5,143 nt of DNA, taken from an uncultured Chitinophagaceae bacterium (GTDB lineage: Bacteria > Bacteroidota > Bacteroidia > Chitinophagales > Chitinophagaceae). Below, piece by piece: positions 1 through 5,143 of this stretch (positions are counted from its first letter, which is position 1; every line of letters begins with the position of its first letter). The position numbers were made by a program, and so were the translations under genes. The notes below the pieces were generated by a model, which had not been told where the DNA came from, did not search any database, and worked only from the letters and a program-made list of their open reading frames with translations. Location of the stretch: NCBI GenBank assembly GCA_946885335.1, contig CAMPGG010000253.1, positions 1-5,143 on the forward strand, written 5' to 3'.

Positions 1-2324
1 AAGGTGTAGACCTCACTACATCCAGCCTCACATTTAAAACCATCAGTACACGGGGGTTTAACGGAAGCGGAAGTAGCCGCGTTAATCAATTGGTGGATGG
101 AATGGACAACCAGGCACCTGGTTTAAATTTCTTTGTAGGAAATTTTTTGGGATTAACAGAATTGGATGTTGATAATATGGAAATTTTATCCGGCGCTTCG
201 TCTGCGTTATATGGCCCGGGTGGCATGAATGGTACGGTTTTGATCAACAGCAAAAGTCCCTTTAAATACCCGGGTTTTAGTGTGCAGGTAAAACAGGGAG
301 TTATGAATATAGATAAAAGCCAGAGAGATAAGGCTACCCCATTTTATGATTATTCATTTCGCTGGGCTAAATCTTTTAAAAATAAAATTGCTTTTAAAAT
401 TGGTGGCCAATATATAAAAGCCACAGATTGGCTGGCAAGTGACAGCAGTAATTACCAACGTTCAGGTACTATTGGAAAAGTTGTACCGGGTACAAGGCAA
501 ACAGATCCAAATTATGATGGCGTAAATGTGTATGGTGATGAATTGTCCGTGGACATCAGACCTATTTTTGAAGAAGCTATCAAACAAAACCCGCAATTAG
601 AACCTATATTATCACCATTTTTATCTAACCCGCAAAATGTTTCACGTACAGGATTTCATGAGAAAGATCTTGTTGATCCGGAAACAAAAAACATTAAATT
701 ATCCGGAGCCCTTCATTATAAATTCACAGACAAACTGGAGGGTATTTTAGCAGGATACTGGGCAACAGGTAATTCAGTTTATACAGGCAATAACCGGTAT
801 GCTTTAAAGGATATCAAATTAGGTCAGTACAAACTGGAACTTAAACATTCCAATTGGTTTGTAAGAAGTTTTACAACCCAGGAAGATGCCGGTGAAGCTT
901 ACAGTGCAACGCTTACCCCTATTTACATGAATGAAGCATGGAAAAGAAGTTATGATGAAAATAATATTGCCGGTAGTTGGTACCCACAATATGCCCAGGC
1001 TTTTATAACTCAGGCGGTACCAGTATTTCAAAATGTATTTATGGATGCGTTGAATGCAGGTAAGACTCAGCAGGAGGCAATGGCTGCAGCACAAAATGCA
1101 GTTCTAAATGCTGCCCCACAATTTCATCAGGGTGCAAGGCCCTATGCAGACCGCGATCGCCCTGTTCCCGGTTCCCCGGAATTTAAACAAATATTTGATG
1201 CTGTTAGAAAAGTGCCGATTCCAAATGGTGGCTTATTTGTAGAAAAATCACAGTTATGGATGACCGAAGGACAGTACAACTTATCTCATTTGGTAAAAGT
1301 GGCTGATATAATTGTAGGAGCAAACTATAAGAAATACATTTTAGATTCTGATGGAACATTGTTTATTGATGAACCAGGTCACCCGATCACCTTTAATGAA
1401 GTTGGCGCTTATGCACAGGTAACTAAAAAATTACTGAATGATGTACTGACATTGTCCGCATCCGGCAGGTACGATAAAAACGAAGACTTTAAAGGCCAGT
1501 TTACACCCAGAGCAACGGCTTTAATCAAGGTTGCAAAAAACAATAACATCCGGCTTTCTTACCAAACAGCCTATCGTTTTGCAACAACCCAACAAAAATA
1601 TATTATGCTGGATGTTGGTGAATACACGTTGTTGGGTGGTTTACCATGGATCATGGATACAATGAATGCAAAATCTAATACGATCATTGATCTGGGTACT
1701 ATGCAGCCTTTTGTTTATCGGGAGTTGAAACCTGAAAACATGCGTTCTTTCGAAGTTGGATACAAAGGTGCCATTGCAGATAAACTATTGATTGACGCCT
1801 ATGGGTATTTTGGCAAATATGAAAATTTCCTGGGCCGTAATGCAGTATACGTTGTAGAAAAAGACAAAGTTTATTCCACAGTATTGAACAGTAATACCAA
1901 TGTAAAAACACATGGTTATGGATTAGGAATAGAATATGCTTTGCCTTCAAATTTTAAAGTTTTTTTCAACGGATATTCAGATGTACTGACAGATGTGCCG
2001 CAGGGTTTTCAATCTTACTTCAATACACCGAAATACAGGGCCAATGCAGGTTTTTCTAATGCAGGTTTGGGAAAGAACAAAAGAATAGGATTTAATGTTG
2101 TTTGGCGCTGGCAGGATGCATTTACCTGGGATGGTGAACTGGCCAACGGAACAATCCCCGCTTTTCATACCATTGATGGACAAGTCAATTATAAATTTCC
2201 AAAGATTAAATCGATGATTAAAATTGGAGCAACCAACCTGATGAACCGCTATTATAAAAATGGATTTGGAAATCCAGAGATCGGTGGTTTGTATTATGCA
2301 AGTTTTGGATTCAATATTTTATAG
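1..2324 (+). CDS. TonB-dependent outer-membrane receptor, 5'-truncated by window edge
   Basis: Outer-membrane beta-barrel transporter that imports a ligand using TonB/ExbBD energy; the ligand cannot be told from sequence. The reading frame is open from base 3 and gives 773 residues, so the true start, signal peptide and any N-terminal carboxypeptidase-like or TonB-box region lie outside. A TTG codon at base 90 is internal. Residues 1-85 are the second half of the plug: STRGF (15-19), VDGMDN (31-36), MEILSGASSALYG (59-71) and a GxxNGTVLINSKSPF stretch, matching the family pattern of an Asp-Gly pair, then E-hL-G-SaLYG, then a Gly-rich hIxxKxP end. The rest alternates aromatic-rich beta strands with long loops; one loop, about residues 325-405, is Ala/Gln-rich and probably helical. 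NLMNRYY near the end is a usual last-strand element; the final residue is Leu, where Phe is common. From memory it resembles uncharacterised Chitinophagaceae receptors. No SusD-like partner is visible. Confident in family, not in substrate. Confidence 0.95.
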   Translation, partial: GVDLTTSSLTFKTISTRGFNGSGSSRVNQLVDGMDNQAPGLNFFVGNFLGLTELDVDNMEILSGASSALYGPGGMNGTVLINSKSPFKYPGFSVQVKQGVMNIDKSQRDKATPFYDYSFRWAKSFKNKIAFKIGGQYIKATDWLASDSSNYQRSGTIGKVVPGTRQTDPNYDGVNVYGDELSVDIRPIFEEAIKQNPQLEPILSPFLSNPQNVSRTGFHEKDLVDPETKNIKLSGALHYKFTDKLEGILAGYWATGNSVYTGNNRYALKDIKLGQYKLELKHSNWFVRSFTTQEDAGEAYSATLTPIYMNEAWKRSYDENNIAGSWYPQYAQAFITQAVPVFQNVFMDALNAGKTQQEAMAAAQNAVLNAAPQFHQGARPYADRDRPVPGSPEFKQIFDAVRKVPIPNGGLFVEKSQLWMTEGQYNLSHLVKVADIIVGANYKKYILDSDGTLFIDEPGHPITFNEVGAYAQVTKKLLNDVLTLSASGRYDKNEDFKGQFTPRATALIKVAKNNNIRLSYQTAYRFATTQQKYIMLDVGEYTLLGGLPWIMDTMNAKSNTIIDLGTMQPFVYRELKPENMRSFEVGYKGAIADKLLIDAYGYFGKYENFLGRNAVYVVEKDKVYSTVLNSNTNVKTHGYGLGIEYALPSNFKVFFNGYSDVLTDVPQGFQSYFNTPKYRANAGFSNAGLGKNKRIGFNVVWRWQDAFTWDGELANGTIPAFHTIDGQVNYKFPKIKSMIKIGATNLMNRYYKNGFGNPEIGGLYYASFGFNIL

Positions 2325-2371
2325 GGGGCTGATCATAAACTATAACCATTAAACAGGAAAATTCACAAAAC

Positions 2372-2411
2372 ACCAGGTTCGGGAAACTATTTGTCCTCAC
2401 CCGAACCTGGT
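2372..2411 (+). terminator. 12-bp perfect hairpin after the receptor gene; probable intrinsic terminator
   Basis: The arms ACCAGGTTCGGG (2372-2383) and CCCGAACCTGGT (2400-2411) are exact reverse complements around a 16-base loop. The hairpin begins 47 bases after the receptor stop, the usual place for an intrinsic terminator. The stem is GC-rich at its loop end, but the T run that follows is short (TTT, then AATCTATTCT), so termination may be partial. It ends 36 bases before the next start codon, so it could also act as an attenuator or as a 3'-end stabiliser of the receptor mRNA. Confidence 0.72.
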
Positions 2412-2447
2412 TTAATCTATTCTAAAAAAATTAAAAAATATTGTCAA

Positions 2448-2882
2448 ATGAAAAAAACATTATTAACTGCAATATGGATATGTATCATTTCCATTGGTTG
2501 CAATAAAGATGATGATGTTACAGCAGCATCCAAAAAAGATTTATTAACCGCAGGTTCATGGAAGCTGACTGCAGTTGTTTCTGATGATGATGGAGATGGA
2601 ACTTATGAAACGAATGATTTCATTAATTTTTCCGGATGTTATACCGATAATTATTACATATTTAAATCCAATGGTGATCTTGAATTGAATGAAGGAGCCA
2701 CCAAATGTGACCCTGCGGATCCGCAAACCGATCTTACGAGCTGGCAATTAACCAATAATGAAACAACGTTAATAGTAGATACTGATTCTTATTCTATAGA
2801 AGAATTAAATACAAGCACTTTGAAATTAAAACAAACGTTCTCTGGTAATCGAAGCAGTGTGGTTACTTTTTCAAAAAGGTAG
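2448..2882 (+). CDS. Lipocalin-like lipoprotein, predicted surface-exposed
   Basis: A 144-residue lipoprotein. The ATG at 2448 was chosen because it starts a textbook signal peptide (MKK, hydrophobic 4-16); a longer frame from TTG at 2391 would translate the hairpin upstream. The lipobox is Ile-Ser-Ile-Gly-Cys18, slightly off-consensus at -3. Cys18 is followed by Asn-Lys-Asp-Asp-Asp, which fits the lysine-acidic export signal described for Bacteroidota surface lipoproteins, so it probably sits on the cell surface. The mature part begins LLTAGSWKL with a conserved-looking Trp38, then an Asp/Gly loop (46-57), Cys64, NYYIFKSNGDLELNEGATKC to Cys87, DPADPQ, a W-x-L strand and a final beta strand. 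This layout is that of the small lipocalin-like proteins common in Bacteroidota; Cys64 and Cys87 may form a disulfide. The Asp residues 46, 48 and 50 with Gly51 look like a calcium loop. There is no Shine-Dalgarno; the leader is A-rich, normal for the phylum. Ligand unknown. Confidence 0.88.
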   Translation: MKKTLLTAIWICIISIGCNKDDDVTAASKKDLLTAGSWKLTAVVSDDDGDGTYETNDFINFSGCYTDNYYIFKSNGDLELNEGATKCDPADPQTDLTSWQLTNNETTLIVDTDSYSIEELNTSTLKLKQTFSGNRSSVVTFSKR

Positions 2883-2990
2883 AATTCTTTTCCATCTCTA
2901 AAATTTCTTATTTAATCCGTACCCATTATTTAACTAATTAGGAAGGTTACATATTCCATTTCCTGGTATTAACTTCAAACAACAATATTA

Positions 2991-2996
2991 AAGGAG
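2991..2996 (+). promoter_or_regulatory. AAGGAG, possible distant ribosome binding site
   Basis: AAGGAG is a strong Shine-Dalgarno core but lies 14 bases from the ATG at 3011, longer than the usual 5-9. GTTA (2996-2999) and TAAC (3003-3006) in the spacer could pair as a 4-bp mini-hairpin and shorten the effective distance. Shine-Dalgarno use is weak in Bacteroidota, so this may be chance. No other in-frame start is seen close to it. Confidence 0.3.
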
Positions 2997-3010
2997 TTAA
3001 AATAACCACC

Positions 3011-3619
3011 ATGAAACCAGCATCATTCTTTCTCCTGTTTGCTTTAGCCTTTACCTCTTGCACAGTTCCTGGCAGCCTGCATCCGCTTACCAAAAATGCA
3101 ACTGAAGTTTATTACAATCCTGCCCTGGCAGGTCAATGGGTAAGTGATGATTCCTCTGCTGAAACTTATCTTATCACACCGGGTGACGATCCTGCCGAGA
3201 AATATTATCGTTGTGCTGTCATATCAACTGAAAATGATAATAAAGACACTGCCAATTTTATTTTGCGCCTTGTAAAATTAAATGGTCTGAATTATTTGGA
3301 TTGCTGGTTCGATTTGAAAAGTTTTGGAAAGAATTTTAAAGACCTGGTTTATTACAATGTTCCCCGCCATTTCTTTTATAAAATAAATATCATTAATAAT
3401 GACGCTGTTGAATTGCACTTCCCGGATATAGATGCAATCAGGGAATTGGTAAAGAATGGAAAAATAGATTTACAGATTGCTGATCTCCAGTCTTTAGATA
3501 TTTCTGAAGATTACCTGGTTATCAGTGAAACACCTGAGTTGCAAAAAGCTTTTATTGAATTTGAAAAATATGCACCAACGATTTATAAAGACAAATTAAC
3601 TTTTACCCGCGTTCACTAA
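3011..3619 (+). CDS. Lipoprotein of unknown function (SLHPL...PAL.G.W family)
   Basis: A 202-residue predicted lipoprotein. The signal peptide covers residues 1-16 (one Lys, then a Phe/Leu/Ala-rich core) with the lipobox Ala-Phe-Thr-Ser-Cys17. Thr-Val-Pro-Gly follows the Cys, with no acidic surface-export signal, so it is predicted to stay on the periplasmic side of the outer membrane. The mature protein opens with SLHPLTKNATEVYYNPALAGQW (22-43) and continues with NFILRLVKLNGLNYLDCWF (82-100) and VPRHFFYKI (117-125). This recalls a widespread uncharacterised lipoprotein group with SL-PLY, a PAL-G-W motif, a strand containing KL-G--fLD, and an H-P-H-f-r step; that resemblance is from memory, and no function is known to me. 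The predicted fold is mostly beta with a helix at 140-150 and another at 175-187. It lies 128 bases after the lipocalin-like gene in the same direction. Its last 24 bases overlap the end of the convergent rlmB gene. Confidence 0.85.
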   Translation: MKPASFFLLFALAFTSCTVPGSLHPLTKNATEVYYNPALAGQWVSDDSSAETYLITPGDDPAEKYYRCAVISTENDNKDTANFILRLVKLNGLNYLDCWFDLKSFGKNFKDLVYYNVPRHFFYKINIINNDAVELHFPDIDAIRELVKNGKIDLQIADLQSLDISEDYLVISETPELQKAFIEFEKYAPTIYKDKLTFTRVH

Positions 3620-4384
3620 TCTTTGATGCATAGCTTCATAAAGAATTACGCCTGTAGCTACAGATACATTCAATGATTCAAAATCATTGGCCATGGGTAT
3701 TTTAAATGCCTGGTCGCTGATCTTCATTAATGCAGGATAAATCCCCTTTTCTTCGCTGCCCATTATAATTACGGATGGTCCGGTAAAATCACAATCATGC
3801 AAAGTTTTATCAGCTTTCATCTCACTCGCAAAAACGGTAAAACCATTCAGGTGCAATTCATCAACCGCTTTCATTAAACTGTTAACCCGGCAAACCGTAA
3901 TTTTTTCCAGCGCACCTGCTGATGTAAGGATGGCATCTTCATTCAGGGCCCCTACTCCTTTATCTGGAATGATCAATGCATGAACACCTGTGCTGTATGC
4001 CGTTCTGGCAATACCGCCAATGTTTCGAACATCCGTAATGCCATCCAGCATTAAAAATAATGGTGTTTCACCCTTTTCAACCAAAAATGAAATCACTTCC
4101 TGCAATTCGTAATATTTCACTTTCGATAACAATCCAATACATCCTTCATGATTGGGGATATTAAAACTATCCAGCTTGGGAACAGGAACATAATTTATGG
4201 GCACCCTGTGCATACTGGCCAGTTTGACAATTTCTTCTACGGCAGATCCCCGTGCATTATTTTGCAGGTAAATTCTGTCAAGCTGTTTACCTGAGTTCAA
4301 AGCTTCAATAACATGTTGTAAACCGGTAACCAAAGTATTTTTTTTTGGTCTTGATTGCCTGGATGGTTGTCTGAAATTTTTCAC
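3596..4384 (-). CDS. rlmB: 23S rRNA (guanosine-2'-O-)-methyltransferase, RlmB/TrmH family (SPOUT)
   Basis: A 262-residue cytoplasmic SPOUT methyltransferase that uses SAM to methylate a ribose 2'-OH; by family, G2251 in the 23S rRNA P-loop. Residues 19-95 form the L30e-like RNA-binding domain (VTGLQHVIEALNSGKQLDRIYL, then HEGCIGL at 79-85). The SPOUT knot domain follows: motif 1 LDGITDVRNIGGIARTA (113-129) with Asn121 and Arg127; GALNEDAILTSAGALEK (145-161); motif 2 MGSEEKG (208-214) with Glu211; motif 3 KIPMANDFESLNVSVATG (228-245). Asn121, Arg127 and Glu211 align with the catalytic trio of E. coli RlmB (Asn108, Arg114, Glu198), so it should be active. The RNA-binding domain favours RlmB over TrmH. 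The start is GTG: an in-frame stop lies 16 bases upstream and the next Met is residue 58, inside the domain. The first 16 residues are a basic, probably disordered tail (KNFRQPSRQSRPKKN). Its 3' end overlaps the convergent lipoprotein gene. Confidence 0.93.
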   Translation of the reverse strand: MKNFRQPSRQSRPKKNTLVTGLQHVIEALNSGKQLDRIYLQNNARGSAVEEIVKLASMHRVPINYVPVPKLDSFNIPNHEGCIGLLSKVKYYELQEVISFLVEKGETPLFLMLDGITDVRNIGGIARTAYSTGVHALIIPDKGVGALNEDAILTSAGALEKITVCRVNSLMKAVDELHLNGFTVFASEMKADKTLHDCDFTGPSVIIMGSEEKGIYPALMKISDQAFKIPMANDFESLNVSVATGVILYEAMHQRLVNAGKS

Positions 4385-4388
4385 GATC

Positions 4389-4396
4389 CAAAAATA
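4389..4396 (-). promoter_or_regulatory. TATTTTTG, Bacteroidota -7 promoter element for rlmB
   Basis: Read on the minus strand this is TATTTTTG, an exact match to the Bacteroidota -7 consensus TAnnTTTG. It ends four bases before the GTG start of rlmB, so transcription would begin at or within a base or two of the start codon, giving a leaderless or nearly leaderless mRNA. There is no clear TTTG at the -33 position; that stretch is the T-rich tail of the upstream terminator. Confidence 0.5.
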
Positions 4397-4403
4397 AGTT
4401 TAT

Positions 4404-4444
4404 TGATAAATAAAAAACTCTGCAGGTTTATCCTACAGAGTTTT
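4404..4444 (-). terminator. Intrinsic terminator of metK
   Basis: Read on the minus strand, the arms AACTCTGTAGG (4442-4432) and CCTGCAGAGTT (4426-4416) form an 11-bp stem around the 5-base loop ATAAA, extendable by two A-T pairs. The T run TTTTTTATTTAT follows directly. The only imperfect pair is U-G on the minus-strand RNA but C-A on the plus-strand RNA, so the structure suits minus-strand transcription. It begins about 20 bases after the metK stop codon, which identifies it as the metK terminator and separates metK from rlmB. Confidence 0.9.
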
Positions 4445-4465
4445 ATAATATTAATGCGATAATGT

Positions 4466-5143
4466 TTATTTCAAATTAAAAGCCTTCTTCACCTTAGGTA
4501 CATAGTCCAATTTTTCCCAGGTAAATAATTCTACTTTCTTTTTTACCGTTTTACCATCAGGAGAAACAAAAGTTTTTTCAACAATTTCAGGTTTGCGACC
4601 CATATGACCATAGGCAGCAGTTTCACTATAGATCGGGTTGCGTAATTTTAATCTTTGTTCAATAAAATAAGGACGCATATCAAATAATCCTTCCACTACT
4701 TTGGCAATTTCACCATCCGTCATTTCTACCTGCGATGTACCAAAAGTATTTACATTAATGCTGGTAGGTTGTGCAACGCCAATAGCATAAGACACCTGCA
4801 CCAAAACTTCATCACAAACACCGGCAGCCACCAGGTTCTTTGCAATATGGCGGGTAGCATAGGCTGCGGAACGATCAACTTTACTTGGATCTTTTCCGCT
4901 AAAAGCACCACCACCATGAGCACCCTTTCCACCATAAGTATCAACGATTATTTTACGACCTGTTAATCCAGTATCGCCATGTGGTCCGCCAATTACAAAT
5001 TTACCGGTAGGATTGATGTGATATTTTATATTGGTGTTGAACAGCTTTGCGTACTTTTTATATTTCTTCATGATACGTGGTATCAGGATGTTTATCATAT
5101 CATCCTTGATCTTTGCCAGCATCTTTTCATCTTTTTCTCCCCA
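4466..5143 (-). CDS. metK: S-adenosylmethionine synthase, C-terminal part (5' end outside window)
   Basis: The enzyme joins ATP and methionine to make S-adenosylmethionine in the cytoplasm. The frame is open to the right edge and gives 225 residues, the central and C-terminal domains; the family is usually about 380-430 residues, so roughly the N-terminal 40-45 percent is missing. The ATG at 5122 is internal. Visible signatures, in fragment numbering: [24 protein letters not shown] (about 41-64), [25 protein letters not shown] (68-92), which holds the Gly-rich family signature GGGAFSGKD and the active-site Arg/Lys/Asp region, and [13 protein letters not shown] (116-128), then FDMRPY and [10 protein letters not shown]. 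After GHMGR comes a longer C-terminal tail ([28 protein letters not shown]), usual in Bacteroidota enzymes as I recall them. No frameshift or missing key residue is seen. It is followed by a strong terminator and, co-directionally, by the SAM-using rlmB. Confidence 0.97.
   Translation of the reverse strand, partial: WGEKDEKMLAKIKDDMINILIPRIMKKYKKYAKLFNTNIKYHINPTGKFVIGGPHGDTGLTGRKIIVDTYGGKGAHGGGAFSGKDPSKVDRSAAYATRHIAKNLVAAGVCDEVLVQVSYAIGVAQPTSINVNTFGTSQVEMTDGEIAKVVEGLFDMRPYFIEQRLKLRNPIYSETAAYGHMGRKPEIVEKTFVSPDGKTVKKKVELFTWEKLDYVPKVKKAFNLK

Noticed and set aside
90..92. TTG at 90 as the start of the receptor gene
   Set aside because: The frame stays open to base 3, and the upstream residues (including STRGF) are clear plug-domain sequence, so the gene begins outside the window.
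819..1094. Minus-strand open frames inside the receptor gene (also 1699-1950 and 1977-2183)
   Set aside because: They lie opposite a well-supported coding region and have Cys/His/Ile-rich, domain-free translations typical of antisense shadows.
1153..1160. GCGATCGC octamer (HIP1-like palindrome)
   Set aside because: A single copy within a coding region of a non-cyanobacterial sequence; expected by chance.
2384..2399. TATTTG in the hairpin loop as a promoter for the lipoprotein
   Set aside because: Only the TTTG half fits TAnnTTTG at the right spacing; the TA is misplaced, and there is no supporting -33 element.
2391..2447. N-terminal extension of the lipocalin-like lipoprotein from TTG at 2391
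   Set aside because: It would translate the loop and right arm of the hairpin and place 19 residues before a perfect signal peptide; the ATG at 2448 is far better.
2874..2892. AAAAAG...CTTTT around AGAATTCT as a terminator after the lipocalin-like gene
   Set aside because: The stem is short and almost wholly A-T, partly inside the coding region, with no useful loop or T run.
4750..4966. Small open frames on both strands inside metK
   Set aside because: They overlap highly conserved MetK catalytic sequence in other frames and show no protein features of their own.
5120..5122. ATG at 5122 as the start of metK
   Set aside because: The frame continues to the window edge, and the protein would lack the N-terminal domain every MetK has; it is an internal Met.

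Overview
The window looks like chromosome of a member of the Bacteroidota, probably near the Chitinophagaceae/Sphingobacteria (that finer placement is inference from remembered protein resemblance). The signs are: an outer-membrane TonB-dependent receptor of a type typical of this phylum; a lipoprotein whose lipidated Cys is followed by Asn-Lys-Asp-Asp-Asp, which fits the Bacteroidota surface-export signal; A-rich, mostly Shine-Dalgarno-poor start regions; a TAnnTTTG promoter element; a Bacteroidota-style MetK C-terminus; and an AT-rich base composition.

Left half, plus strand. A TonB-dependent receptor gene enters from the left edge already inside its plug domain and ends at 2324. A 12-bp perfect hairpin (2372-2411) follows. 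Next is a 144-residue lipocalin-like lipoprotein (2448-2882), predicted to be surface exposed, and then a 202-residue lipoprotein of unknown function (3011-3619), predicted to face the periplasm. The three genes are co-directional and all concern the cell envelope, but the hairpin and the 123-128 bp gaps leave open whether they form one transcription unit.

Right half, minus strand. metK (S-adenosylmethionine synthase) enters from the right edge, its N-terminal part lying outside the window, and ends at 4466. A strong intrinsic terminator follows. Immediately after it lies a TATTTTTG promoter element four bases from the GTG start of an rlmB-like SPOUT rRNA methyltransferase (4384-3596). MetK makes the SAM that RlmB consumes, so the neighbourhood makes biochemical sense even though the two genes appear to be transcribed separately. 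The rlmB gene converges on the 202-residue lipoprotein gene, and their 3' ends overlap by 24 bp.

No RNA gene, insertion sequence, CRISPR array, prophage or attachment site was seen, and no gap between genes reaches 300 bases. Most of the window is ordinary core and envelope gene content. The parts most worth a second look are the receptor / surface-lipoprotein neighbourhood and the probable leaderless start of rlmB. I found no convincing evidence of a wholly new system.
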